Below are positions 25,611-34,188 of a stretch of 38,103 nt of DNA, in pieces (positions within the stretch are counted from its first letter, which is position 1; the number at the start of each line of letters is the position of its first letter). This DNA is from Ulvibacterium sp039819225 (GTDB taxonomy: Bacteria > Bacteroidota > Bacteroidia > Flavobacteriales > Flavobacteriaceae). Location: the NCBI GenBank assembly GCA_039819225.1, contig JBCBSN010000012.1:1-38103 (forward strand), read 5' to 3'. Made by a program: the position numbers and the translations under genes. The notes below the pieces were generated by a model, which did no database searches, was not told the origin of the DNA, and saw only the letters and a program-made list of their open reading frames with translations.

Positions 25611-26729
25611 ATGGGAATAGATTCAAAATGTGCGATAGCCAAAGGGGACGGTTCTTTTGTTATAGATAGCGTAGCCGTTGCCGACCCAATGCCGGATGAG
25701 GTTTTGGTAAAAGTGAAAGCGGCCGGACTTTGCCATACGGATCATGATTCCCTGCATTGGGGCAAACCCATAGTAATGGGCCATGAAGGTGCGGGGGTGG
25801 TCGCTGCCAAAGGAACTGATGTAAGGAGTGTGGAAATAGGTGATGCCGTAATCCTAAATTGGGCCACGCCCTGTAGAAAGTGTTTTCAGTGCACCCGGGG
25901 GAACGAACATATTTGTGAGAACAATTCCCCTGTGGTCGCCGGGGCAAATGGCTTTACCCCGGGCCACGCACATTTAGAGGGGACCCTATGGCAAGGCAAC
26001 CCTATAGAACGGTCGTTTAACATCGGAACGCTTTCTGAATATACTTTGGTAAAGGAATCGGCCGTGGTAAAGAACCCACTTCAGGATATGTCTTTCCCGG
26101 CGGCCAGTATCATAAGTTGCGGGGTAATGACGGGTTACGGTTCCGCAGTGAACTCGGCCAAAGTTAAAGAAAACTCCTCTGCCGTTGTTCTTGGTACCGG
26201 GGGAGTGGGGTTAAATGTTATTCAGGGCATAAAAGTATCCGAAGCTTCAAAAATTATCGCTATAGACATTAACCCGACCCGACTGGAAATGGCCAAGGAA
26301 TTCGGGGCCACGCATACTATTTTGGCGGATAAGGAGGATACAGGCCTACTAAGGGCCGCAGAAAAAGTAAAACAACTTACGGAGGGCAGAGGTGCCGACT
26401 ATGCCTTTGAATGCACCGCTATCCCGGAATTGGGAGCGGCCCCTTTGGCCATGGTGCGTAACGCGGGTACCGCTGTACAGGTGAGCGGTATTGAGCAGGA
26501 GATAATGATAGACATGAACCTTTTTGAATGGGACAAGATATACATCAATCCGTTATACGGGGGTTGCAATCCGGAGCGGGATTTTCCAAAAATCATTTCC
26601 CACTACAAATCCGGGGCATTAAAATTGGATGAAATGATTACCAATACCTATGGCCTGGACAATTTGCAACAGGCCTTTGATGATATGCTTTCGGGAAAAA
26701 ATGCAAAGGGGGTTGTTACCTTTGATTAA
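25611..26729 (+). CDS. Zinc-dependent alcohol dehydrogenase, class III-like (possible formaldehyde detoxification)
   Basis: The product is 372 residues from the ATG at 25611; a GTG at 25590 would add seven residues without benefit. Catalytic zinc ligands are C41 and H58-E59, structural zinc cysteines C88, C91, C94 and C102, and the nucleotide motif is G-T-G-G-V-G-L. The length, the G-L-C-H-T-D-H-D opening and the long middle insert resemble thiol-dependent formaldehyde dehydrogenases (glutathione or mycothiol adduct type). Placed directly after the P450 trio and before an esterase-D-like gene, oxidation of the thiol adduct of formaldehyde is plausible. Alternatively it may oxidise a sugar-derived alcohol. 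The thiol cofactor of this organism is not known. Confidence 0.8.
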   Translation: MGIDSKCAIAKGDGSFVIDSVAVADPMPDEVLVKVKAAGLCHTDHDSLHWGKPIVMGHEGAGVVAAKGTDVRSVEIGDAVILNWATPCRKCFQCTRGNEHICENNSPVVAGANGFTPGHAHLEGTLWQGNPIERSFNIGTLSEYTLVKESAVVKNPLQDMSFPAASIISCGVMTGYGSAVNSAKVKENSSAVVLGTGGVGLNVIQGIKVSEASKIIAIDINPTRLEMAKEFGATHTILADKEDTGLLRAAEKVKQLTEGRGADYAFECTAIPELGAAPLAMVRNAGTAVQVSGIEQEIMIDMNLFEWDKIYINPLYGGCNPERDFPKIISHYKSGALKLDEMITNTYGLDNLQQAFDDMLSGKNAKGVVTFD

Positions 26730-26734
26730 CTATT

Positions 26735-27529
26735 ATGTTTAGAACCACGGAAATATCCGACCCTAGCTTTGAAAGTGGCCACCTTAGGTTTATCACGGTA
26801 AAGACCCCGAACTTAAAAGGAAGGGGGGATATCTGCGTTTTTGTACCACCAATGGATAATTTGCGAGATGTTCCTTTGGTGGTTCTTCTCCACGGGGTGT
26901 ATGGCAGTGCCTGGGTGTGGTCACAAAAGGGAGGTGTTCATAGGACGGCCCTGCAAATGATAAGGGATGGAGAGATACCGCCAATGGTGATCGCTATGCC
27001 CTCCGATGGACTCTGGGGCGATGGCTCCGGCTATTTGCCCCATAATGGGCTCCATTTTGAGAAATGGATCGTGGAGGACGTGCCCCAGGCCGTTATTGAG
27101 AATATCGCAATGGTCTCCGAGAAATCCAGCCAATTTATTTCCGGGCTTTCCATGGGCGGGTTCGGTGCCCTCCGTTTGGGCATAAAATACTCCGATAGAT
27201 TCAAGGCTGTTTCCGCACATTCCTCCATTACGGATCTTGGGCAAATGAAAATGTTTGTAGAAGAGCCCCTGGAGAATTATAGGCAAGGGGACGGCCAAGA
27301 GAACTCCGTTTGGGGTGTCGTGGAAAAGTATGCTGGGAATTTGCCCAAAGTTCGCTTTGATTGTGGAACCGAAGATGAACTCCTTGAAGCGAATAGGGAA
27401 CTGCATCGGCGATTAATGGTGGCTAATGTAGCCCATACGTATGAAGAATTTCCTGGAGGGCATGAATGGTCTTACTGGCAGGAGCACGTACAAAAGAGCC
27501 TTGGGTTTTTCGCAGAACGGTTATCATAG
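26735..27529 (+). CDS. Esterase D/S-formylglutathione hydrolase-like alpha/beta hydrolase
   Basis: The 264-residue product has the oxyanion stretch L-L-H-G-V-Y-G-S, the nucleophile S139 in G-L-S-M-G-G-F-G-A-L, the acid in F-D-C-G-T-E-D-E and the His in G-G-H-E-W. These are the hallmarks of the PF00756 esterase family, which includes S-formylglutathione hydrolase. There is no signal peptide, which fits a cytoplasmic role. Five bases separate it from the dehydrogenase gene, matching a two-step formaldehyde to formate route; a carbohydrate esterase role is the alternative. It converges on the IclR gene, with four bases between stops. Confidence 0.82.
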   Translation: MFRTTEISDPSFESGHLRFITVKTPNLKGRGDICVFVPPMDNLRDVPLVVLLHGVYGSAWVWSQKGGVHRTALQMIRDGEIPPMVIAMPSDGLWGDGSGYLPHNGLHFEKWIVEDVPQAVIENIAMVSEKSSQFISGLSMGGFGALRLGIKYSDRFKAVSAHSSITDLGQMKMFVEEPLENYRQGDGQENSVWGVVEKYAGNLPKVRFDCGTEDELLEANRELHRRLMVANVAHTYEEFPGGHEWSYWQEHVQKSLGFFAERLS

Positions 27530-27533
27530 TCGG

Positions 27534-28304
27534 TTAAATCCCTATTAGCGTATTGATTTCGGCCTGCGCTTCCTTGGCGGCAATCAGTATTTTGGGGAGA
27601 TCCACTTCTTTGGAAATATTGGCGGTAAGGATGGAAACGTCCAATACGGAAACAAAATCCGAGCCAATTTCGCCTATGGGCACCGCTATATCCGTAACCC
27701 CGCTGGTTAACTGGCTCAATGCGGCGCAATGCCCATCTTGGGCCACCTTTTCCACTTTTTGGAGGAATTGCTTTTTTTTAGAGCTAGGCCATTGGGTAAA
27801 ATAAATGTCCCTGGAAAGCACTTCCGTCCTCTTTTGGCGAGGTAGCATGGCCAAGAATACCTTTCCTGAATTGGTTACGGAAAGGGGGAAATGAATGCCT
27901 TCTTCTACAGAAAGGGAAATGGGTTCTGGACTGCGCATTTGCAAGATGACCATAAGACGGTCGTTTTGTAAGATACTCAGGTGGCAGGACTGTCTTGTTT
28001 TTGAAGCCAGGGTCTGCATGGGGTATTCCGCAACGCGCTTAAGTTCGTCAAAAGGGGTGTGGCGGTGAGAGAGGTTGTACATTTTTAAAGAGAGCCTGTA
28101 GTTTCCGGAATTTCCGGTGCGTATCAGGTATCCCCGCTCTTCCAAGCGCACCAACATCCTATAAATTTCACTTGGGGTTCTTCCAATTCCTTCGGCTATG
28201 TCCATTTGGGAGAGGGGTGTGCCCTTTTTGGAAAGGTGTTCCAGAATATCCAACCCCTTGTCCAGAGCCGGGGCATTGTATTTTGTTTCAAAGGTTTTAG
28301 GCAT
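27534..28304 (-). CDS. IclR-family transcriptional regulator
   Basis: The 256-residue product has an N-terminal winged helix (A-L-D-K-G-L-D-I-L-E-H-L, then M-D-I-A-E-G-I-G-R-T-P-S-E-I-Y-R-M-L-V-R-L as separate helices) and a C-terminal effector domain containing L-S-V-T-N-S-G-K-V-F-L-A-M-L and V-A-V-P-I-G type strands. It is divergent from the RhaT-like operon and probably controls it. IclR regulators commonly bind aromatic, carboxylate or sugar-acid effectors. Confidence 0.92.
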   Translation of the reverse strand: MPKTFETKYNAPALDKGLDILEHLSKKGTPLSQMDIAEGIGRTPSEIYRMLVRLEERGYLIRTGNSGNYRLSLKMYNLSHRHTPFDELKRVAEYPMQTLASKTRQSCHLSILQNDRLMVILQMRSPEPISLSVEEGIHFPLSVTNSGKVFLAMLPRQKRTEVLSRDIYFTQWPSSKKKQFLQKVEKVAQDGHCAALSQLTSGVTDIAVPIGEIGSDFVSVLDVSILTANISKEVDLPKILIAAKEAQAEINTLIGI

Positions 28305-28350
28305 GTTTTAAAATGATTGAAAAACACAAAACTAATAATCGAATTTAGAC

Positions 28351-28391
28351 AATAATTCAAATATAAAATTTATTTTTGTATATAAATTATT
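28351..28391. promoter_or_regulatory. Overlapping divergent promoters with candidate IclR operator
   Basis: A plus-strand -7 box TATTTTTG lies at 28371-28378, about 27 bases before the RhaT-like start. A minus-strand -7 box TATATTTG lies at 28358-28365 (CAAATATA on the plus strand) for the IclR gene. Both are flanked by the inverted repeat AATAATT (28351-28357) and AATTATT (28385-28391), so a protein bound there would cover both promoters. Confidence 0.6.
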
Positions 28392-28404
28392 AAAAACTTC
28401 CTTA

Positions 28405-29478
28405 ATGGCCTCCAACCCCATAGCTGGCACATTGATTCATGCTATAGGGGGCATTGCAGCATCTACCTGCTATGTGCCCTATCAGAAGGTTAAGCAATGG
28501 TCCTGGAATTCCTATTGGATCGTTCAGGCGTCCTTTGCCTGGTTCATATTTCCTTTTTTGATCGGTTTTTTGACCGTTCCCAGTTTAATGGAGGTTTTTA
28601 GGAGTTCTCCCACCGATGTCCTGGTAAATGCCACACTCTTAGGAGCTATTTACGGATTTGGTGGAATGTGTTTTGGCTTTGCCATTGGGCATATTGGTTA
28701 CTCGCTTACCTATACCATCTCCATCGGAATTTCGGCCATACTGGGCACAATAGTGCCTTTGATTATGGCCGGCACGTTGATTGAAAAGCTTACCGGCCCC
28801 GGTGGCTATATCATTTTCTTCGGAATGTCTTTGGCCTTAACAGGCATTGTGATTTGCGGAGTGGCCGGTTATAGAAAAGAAAAGGATTTAAAGGAAAAGA
28901 AGGTAGATGGAGGTGGACCTTTGGCCTTTAATATGAAAAAAGGGCTCTTGCTAACACTTATTGCCGGAGTACTGTCCGCGGTGTTCGGGATATCCTTGGA
29001 AGTGGGTTCCCCAGTGGCGGAGATTGCCGGGCGGTATGGAGCGGGAAATTTTGAAGGAAATGCTAATTTGATACTTTCTACAGGGGGTGCTTTTTTAACC
29101 AACTTGGTCTGGTTCACCATTGTGGGGGCGCGTGAAGGGACTCTTTCGGAGATTGTGGATATCAAAGGGCTTGGAGCCAAAAAGATTACCCTAAACTTTA
29201 CAATGTCCATTCTAAGTGGTGCCCTATGGTACGGGCAGTTCTTCTTTTATGGTATTGCCCATGTAAAGATGGGGGCCTACAAATTTGCCAGTTGGGTAAT
29301 CCATATGTCCATGCTCATCTTCTTTAGCTATATCGTGGGGATTGTAATGAAGGAGTGGGTGCAGGTTACCCGTCGTACCTACCTTACTTTGATATTGGCC
29401 TTGGTCATCTTAGTGGTTTCTTTTGTTGTGATGACCTACGGAAGTATGCTTGGCCCAAAGGAAACGATGGGCCATTAA
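28405..29478 (+). CDS. RhaT-family sugar:H+ symporter
   Basis: The 357-residue product has about ten hydrophobic segments and the layout of the L-rhamnose/H+ symporter RhaT (E. coli about 344 residues): S-T-C-Y-V-P-Y-Q-K-V near the N terminus, G-A-I-Y-G-F-G-G-M, and a late W-Y-G-Q-F-F-F-Y-G segment. It is the only transporter in this operon, so it probably imports the substrate of the CoA-transferase block. Bacteroidota RhaT homologues serve various sugars and sugar derivatives, so rhamnose is not assumed. Confidence 0.85.
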   Translation: MASNPIAGTLIHAIGGIAASTCYVPYQKVKQWSWNSYWIVQASFAWFIFPFLIGFLTVPSLMEVFRSSPTDVLVNATLLGAIYGFGGMCFGFAIGHIGYSLTYTISIGISAILGTIVPLIMAGTLIEKLTGPGGYIIFFGMSLALTGIVICGVAGYRKEKDLKEKKVDGGGPLAFNMKKGLLLTLIAGVLSAVFGISLEVGSPVAEIAGRYGAGNFEGNANLILSTGGAFLTNLVWFTIVGAREGTLSEIVDIKGLGAKKITLNFTMSILSGALWYGQFFFYGIAHVKMGAYKFASWVIHMSMLIFFSYIVGIVMKEWVQVTRRTYLTLILALVILVVSFVVMTYGSMLGPKETMGH

Positions 29479-29491
29479 CAAGAAAGAAAAC

Positions 29492-30649
29492 ATGAAACAC
29501 ATAAAATCCGTTCAGTTAAAAGGAATTACTTGGAACCATAGTCGTGGATTTACCAGTATGGTGGCCACCGCACAGCGTTTCTGCGAATTGAATCCCGGTG
29601 TGGAGATAGTTTGGGAAAAAAGATCGCTCCAGGCCTTTGCGGACGAACCAATAGACCAATTGGCGGAGCGGTACGACTTTTTGATCATAGACCATCCCTG
29701 GGCCGGCTTTGCCGGAAAACATCGGGTAATCTTGCCCTTGGATCAATATTTGCCCAAGGAGTTTATGGCGGATCTGGCTGAAAATACGGTGGGGTATTCC
29801 CATATAAGCTATAGTTCCGAGGGGCATCAATGGGCACTGGCGGTGGATGCCGCCACCCCAGTGGCATCCAGTAGGCCCGATATATTTAAAGATAAAGAGC
29901 TTAGGTTACCAGAAACCTTTGCCGACCTTTTGCATTTGGCTAAAAAGGGATGGGTCGCTATGCCAGGAATCCCACAGGATACCTTGATGAATTTTTATAT
30001 GATGTGTTGCACTTTGGGTGAGGATGTTTGTACGGGTAAGGAGGAAGTGGTCAGTGAGGACATCGGTATTCAGGCCCTCCAATTGTTGCGTGAATTGGCC
30101 ATGGAAATAAATGACCAAGTATTCAATTGGAACCCTATAAAGGTCTATGAGGCTATGACGTGCACAGATAATTTTGCCTATTGCCCTTGGGCATATGGCT
30201 ATACCAACTATAGCCGTCGAGGATATGCCCGGCAATTGCTTCATTTTCACGATATGGTAAATATTAAGGGAATGGGCAGGGCCATATCCACTTTAGGAGG
30301 TACGGGACTAGCGGTTTCGGCCAAGTGCGGAGCGGTTGAGACTGCCATGAAATACGTGGAATATGTTGGTTCCGAAACTTGCCAAAAAACAGTCTTCTTT
30401 GATGGGGGCGGTCAACCCGGACACCGAAAGGTATGGTTGGACGAACGGGCCAATGTTGCTACCCATAACTTTTTTAAGAATACAATTTCTGCTTTGGATC
30501 GTGCCTTTCTGCGTCCGCGATATAACGGTCATATGTATTTCCAGGATCGTGCGGGAGCTCCTATCCGGGAGTATTTGATGAATGGCGGGAACGAATGGAA
30601 ATTATTACAGGACTTGAACGAACTATATAGAAAATCCTTAGATCAATGA
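29492..30649 (+). CDS. Leaderless ABC-type sugar-binding-protein homologue (SBP fold)
   Basis: The 385-residue product starts at the ATG at 29492, just after the symporter gene. It resembles family 1 (UgpB/COG1653-type) extracellular solute-binding proteins: N-P-G-V-E-I-V-W-E-K-R-S-L, a Y-D-F-L-I-I-D-H-P strand, P-E-T-F-A-D-L-L, and a W-A-Y-G-Y-T-N region. There is no signal peptide or lipobox at the N terminus (M-K-H-I-K-S-V-Q-L-K-G), and no ABC permease or ATPase gene is nearby. It is probably cytoplasmic and is coupled by a 4-base overlap to a CoA-transferase gene. Its role may be to bind the CoA-transferase substrate or to act as an enzyme subunit; this is not established. Confidence 0.72.
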   Translation: MKHIKSVQLKGITWNHSRGFTSMVATAQRFCELNPGVEIVWEKRSLQAFADEPIDQLAERYDFLIIDHPWAGFAGKHRVILPLDQYLPKEFMADLAENTVGYSHISYSSEGHQWALAVDAATPVASSRPDIFKDKELRLPETFADLLHLAKKGWVAMPGIPQDTLMNFYMMCCTLGEDVCTGKEEVVSEDIGIQALQLLRELAMEINDQVFNWNPIKVYEAMTCTDNFAYCPWAYGYTNYSRRGYARQLLHFHDMVNIKGMGRAISTLGGTGLAVSAKCGAVETAMKYVEYVGSETCQKTVFFDGGGQPGHRKVWLDERANVATHNFFKNTISALDRAFLRPRYNGHMYFQDRAGAPIREYLMNGGNEWKLLQDLNELYRKSLDQ

Positions 30650-31788
30650 GGCCCTTGGACGGTATAATGGTGTTGGAGTTTTGTCAATTCATGGCCGGTC
30701 CTTCTGCGGGATTAAAACTGGCCGACCTTGGGGCCAGGGTCATCAAGATCGAACGTCCCGGAAAAGGGGAAGGTGGTCGGCAGATAGCCATTAAAAATCT
30801 TTTTGTGGATGGCAGTAGCTTGGTGTTTCATACTATAAACAGGAATAAGGAATCTTATGCGGCCAATTTAAAGGATCCCAAAGACCTGGAACGTGTTAAA
30901 AAATTGATTAAAGAGGCGGATGTAATGACCCATAACTTCAGGCCCGGGGTTATGGAAAGAATAGGCTTGGACTACCAAATGGCCAAGGCTTTGAATCCTA
31001 AGCTTATCTATGCTGCGGTATCGGGTTACGGTACTGGTGGGCCTTGGGCTGGGAAACCGGGGCAAGATTTGTTGGTCCAGTGCTTATCGGGTTTGGCCTA
31101 CCTTTCTGGTGACGAATCCGACGGCCCCACACCTTTTGGTCTGGCCACAGCGGATATTATTACGGGAAGCCACCTGGCACATGGTATTTTGGCCGCTTTG
31201 TTCAGAAGGTCAAGGACCGGAAAAGGCGGCTTGGTAGAGGTAAGCTTATTGGAGTCCGTTGTCGATTTTCAGTTTGAAGTAATCACCACTTATCTCAATG
31301 ATGGCCGCAGACTCCCTAAAAGGGCCAGGAAGGGAAATGCCCATGCCTATTTAAGTGCCCCGTACGGGGTTTACAAAACCAAGAATGGTTATATGGCCTT
31401 GGCTATGGGATCATTAACCACTATTGGTAGGATATTGCAATCCGACGCATTAATGGATTTTACCGATCAAAGGGATTGGTTTATTGGTCGTGATGAAATC
31501 ATGGATATCCTTTGTGGTATTTTACAGAAGAGGGATACCGCCCATTGGTTGCAACTTCTGGGAGCCAAGGGCATTTGGGTTTCCGAAGTGTATGATTATG
31601 AAACGTTGCTTGGGCATGAAGCCTATTCCATTTTGGAAATGGACCAAAAGTTAAAGCTGCTCAATGGGGAGGAAGTACATACCACACGTTGCCCAATTCG
31701 GATCAATGACGAGCGGTTGTTTGCGGAGCGGCCCGCTCCAAGGATCGGGCAACATACGGAGACCATTGCTCGGGAATTTGGATTATAA
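30646..31788 (+). CDS. Class III (CaiB/BaiF/Frc-family) CoA-transferase
   Basis: The 380-residue product has the family's P-L-x-G-I-x-V-L opening and A-D-L-G-A-R-V-I-K-I-E, V-x-x-H-N-F-R-P-G, and the catalytic Asp D141 in K-P-G-Q-D-L-L-V-Q. Class III enzymes move CoA between carboxylic acids via an Asp-CoA anhydride, as in formyl-CoA, carnitine and C4-dicarboxylate systems. Its start overlaps the preceding SBP-like gene by 4 bases, and it is followed by a close paralogue. The natural acid is unknown. Confidence 0.88.
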   Translation: MRPLDGIMVLEFCQFMAGPSAGLKLADLGARVIKIERPGKGEGGRQIAIKNLFVDGSSLVFHTINRNKESYAANLKDPKDLERVKKLIKEADVMTHNFRPGVMERIGLDYQMAKALNPKLIYAAVSGYGTGGPWAGKPGQDLLVQCLSGLAYLSGDESDGPTPFGLATADIITGSHLAHGILAALFRRSRTGKGGLVEVSLLESVVDFQFEVITTYLNDGRRLPKRARKGNAHAYLSAPYGVYKTKNGYMALAMGSLTTIGRILQSDALMDFTDQRDWFIGRDEIMDILCGILQKRDTAHWLQLLGAKGIWVSEVYDYETLLGHEAYSILEMDQKLKLLNGEEVHTTRCPIRINDERLFAERPAPRIGQHTETIAREFGL

Positions 31789-31802
31789 GAGAATTTTTAT
31801 TT

Positions 31803-32948
31803 ATGAAGCCTTTAGAGGACATATTGGTCATTGATTTGAGTCAATTTCTTTCGGCTCCCTCGGCCACGTTACGCTTGGCCGATATGGGTGCGCGGGTCAT
31901 TAAGGTAGAAAGGCCGGAAACTGGCGATATTTGCCGTCAACTTTACGTTTCCAATGTTATTTTGAACGGGGAATCCTCGGTTTTTAGGGCGATAAACAGA
32001 AATAAGGAAAGTTTTGAGGCCGATCTAAAGGATTCTTCGGACAAACAACGGGTGCTAAGGCTTATCCAAAAAGCCGATATTTTAGTGCATAATTTTAGGC
32101 CCGGTGCCATTGAAAGACTGGGGCTGGATTATGCTTTGATCCAAAAGGTAAACCCGGGAATAATCTATGCCCATATTTCAGGATATGGGGAGGAAGGGCC
32201 ATGGAAATCAAAACCGGGGCAGGATTTGTTGCTTCAATCGCTTTCGGGACTGTCATGGTTAAGTGGCAACGGTGGCAAAGGGCCTGTGCCCATGGGGTTG
32301 GCCATAGCCGATATTCTATCGGGATCCCATCTGGTCCAGGGTATTTTGGCCGCTTTGGTATATAAATCCAAAACCAATAAGGGTGCAAAGGTTTCCATAA
32401 GTATGCTGGAGTCCATATTGGATTTTCAATTTGAAACCATAACCACCTTTTATCATGATGGCGGCAAACCGGTACAACGTAGCCAAAACAGCAATGCACA
32501 CGCCTATTTAGGAGCTCCTTATGGAGTCTATGCGACCGAAAATGGCCATTTGGCCTTGGCAATGGGGGCTATTCCGGTCTTAGGAGAACTATTGGACTGT
32601 GAAGCCCTAAAGGCATACATCGATCCAGAGGGATGGTTTGCCCAAAGGGATGAAATAAAACAGGTCTTGGCCGATCATTTAAAGAAGGGCACTACGGAAA
32701 AATGGTTGTCCATCTTGGAACCTGCGGATTTTTGGTGTTCGGATGTTTTGGATTGGCACCGACTTTTGGATCACGAAGGTTTTAAGATTTTACGGATGAT
32801 TCAAAGGGTAACTATGGGCGATGGGTTTTCCTATGAGACTACACGTTGCCCCATAAGATTGGACGGAGAGATCCTTACCTCTCCACTAGGTTCCCCTGCT
32901 TTGGGAGAACATACGCAGGCGATTGCTGAAGAACTGATACCCGATTAG
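31803..32948 (+). CDS. Class III CoA-transferase, paralogue of the preceding gene
   Basis: The 381-residue product is collinear with its neighbour, with the same landmarks at the same residue numbers (R-L-A-D-M-G-A-R-V-I-K-V-E, V-H-N-F-R-P-G and the catalytic D141 in K-P-G-Q-D-L-L-L-Q), so the pair arose by tandem duplication. In the SmtAB-type C4-dicarboxylate CoA-transferases two related subunits form a heteromer, a plausible model here. It is 14 bases after the first copy and 1 base before the second SBP-like gene. Confidence 0.88.
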   Translation: MKPLEDILVIDLSQFLSAPSATLRLADMGARVIKVERPETGDICRQLYVSNVILNGESSVFRAINRNKESFEADLKDSSDKQRVLRLIQKADILVHNFRPGAIERLGLDYALIQKVNPGIIYAHISGYGEEGPWKSKPGQDLLLQSLSGLSWLSGNGGKGPVPMGLAIADILSGSHLVQGILAALVYKSKTNKGAKVSISMLESILDFQFETITTFYHDGGKPVQRSQNSNAHAYLGAPYGVYATENGHLALAMGAIPVLGELLDCEALKAYIDPEGWFAQRDEIKQVLADHLKKGTTEKWLSILEPADFWCSDVLDWHRLLDHEGFKILRMIQRVTMGDGFSYETTRCPIRLDGEILTSPLGSPALGEHTQAIAEELIPD

Positions 32949-32949
32949 G

Positions 32950-34182
32950 ATGAACAGTGGGAAATTCAGGATAGCGGTTAGGAAATATGCCCCGTTTGAA
33001 ACGGCCTTGGACAAGATGTGGAAGGACTTTTGTGGAAGAACAGGATGCCTTCTGCAATTGGAAGCTGTTGCCTTGGATTTACACCCTTTGTACGATGCCC
33101 TCCTTAAGGATGGTGGATTGGTCAATGGCCATTGGGATATTGCCCTAATCAATACGGACTGGATCACTGAAGCCTTTACAAAAGGTGCTTTAGAGGATTT
33201 AACCCCTTATCTTGGGAACAATCCACCCGAAGATTTTCCACAGGGTTGGTCGGAATCTTTATTGGGGAAACAACGCTTTGATGGTAGAACAATGGCCTTG
33301 CCCTTCCATGATGGCCCAGAGTGTCTGATCTATCGAAAAGATCTGTTGGAATCCCCAGGGGAGAAAGAAGCTTTTCAAAAGAAATATAATAGATTGCTGT
33401 ACCCGCCCAGGACCTGGGAAGAACTGATGCAGGTAGCGGAGTTTTTCAACCGACCGGAAGAAAATCTATATGGTACCACTTTTGCCGCCTTTCCTGATGG
33501 CCATAATACGGTATTTGATTTTTGTCTGCAACTATGGACCCGAAATGGGGAACTTTTGGATAACAAAGGGAAGGTTTGTGTAAATACCCCTGAGGCACAG
33601 GCGGGAATGGATTTTTATAGAAGGGCGTTACGGAACCATAATGCCATTCATCCAGATTCGGGGAATTTTGATTCCGTAACATCAGGGATGGCATTTGCCC
33701 GGGGAGAACTGGCCGCCATGGTCAACTGGTTTAGCTTTGCCAGTATGTGCGAGGTAATTCCAGAGTCTCGGGTAAAAGGCAAAGTGGACGTCGCCATGGT
33801 GCCCGCGGGCCCCAAGGGGAAAGGGGTATCCCTTAATGCGTATTGGATGTATGTTATTGGGGCGGGCAGTACCAAGAAAGACTTGGCCTATCAGTTTATC
33901 CACTATGCCGTTAATGCCAAAAATGACCGTATGTTGACCTTTGAAGGTGGAATCGGATGTAGAAAATCCACTTGGACGGATCCCGAAGTGAACGCTGCGG
34001 TACCCTATTATCACAAGTTGGAGGAACTGCATTTACGTGCGCGCTCCCTGCCCCAAAAAGACAATTGGGCCGAGATTTCCAAAGTTATGGACCATTTGGT
34101 GCTGGATGTCATCCATACCCAAAGGGAGGTCCGGACCATTTTGGATAGTGCACAAAAGCAAATCAATGAGATCGAAAAATAG
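32950..34182 (+). CDS. Second leaderless ABC-type sugar-binding-protein homologue
   Basis: The 410-residue product has UgpB-type landmarks: W-D-I-A-L-I-N-T-D-W, D-L-T-P-Y-L, A-L-P-F-H-D-G-P-E-C-L-I-Y-R-K-D-L, R-T-W-E-E-L-M, N-W-F-S-F-A-S-M, and G-G-I-G-C-R. The N terminus M-N-S-G-K-F-R-I-A-V-R-K-Y has no signal peptide or lipobox. It is distinct in sequence from the first SBP-like protein. Adjacency to the CoA-transferases and lack of transport partners suggest a cytoplasmic role. The Gfo/Idh gene begins 6 bases after its stop. Confidence 0.72.
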   Translation: MNSGKFRIAVRKYAPFETALDKMWKDFCGRTGCLLQLEAVALDLHPLYDALLKDGGLVNGHWDIALINTDWITEAFTKGALEDLTPYLGNNPPEDFPQGWSESLLGKQRFDGRTMALPFHDGPECLIYRKDLLESPGEKEAFQKKYNRLLYPPRTWEELMQVAEFFNRPEENLYGTTFAAFPDGHNTVFDFCLQLWTRNGELLDNKGKVCVNTPEAQAGMDFYRRALRNHNAIHPDSGNFDSVTSGMAFARGELAAMVNWFSFASMCEVIPESRVKGKVDVAMVPAGPKGKGVSLNAYWMYVIGAGSTKKDLAYQFIHYAVNAKNDRMLTFEGGIGCRKSTWTDPEVNAAVPYYHKLEELHLRARSLPQKDNWAEISKVMDHLVLDVIHTQREVRTILDSAQKQINEIEK

Positions 34183-34188
34183 CAGGTC

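Noticed and set aside
29492..34182. SBP-like genes as part of an ABC importer
   Set aside because: No signal peptide or lipobox in either protein and no permease or ATPase gene in the window.
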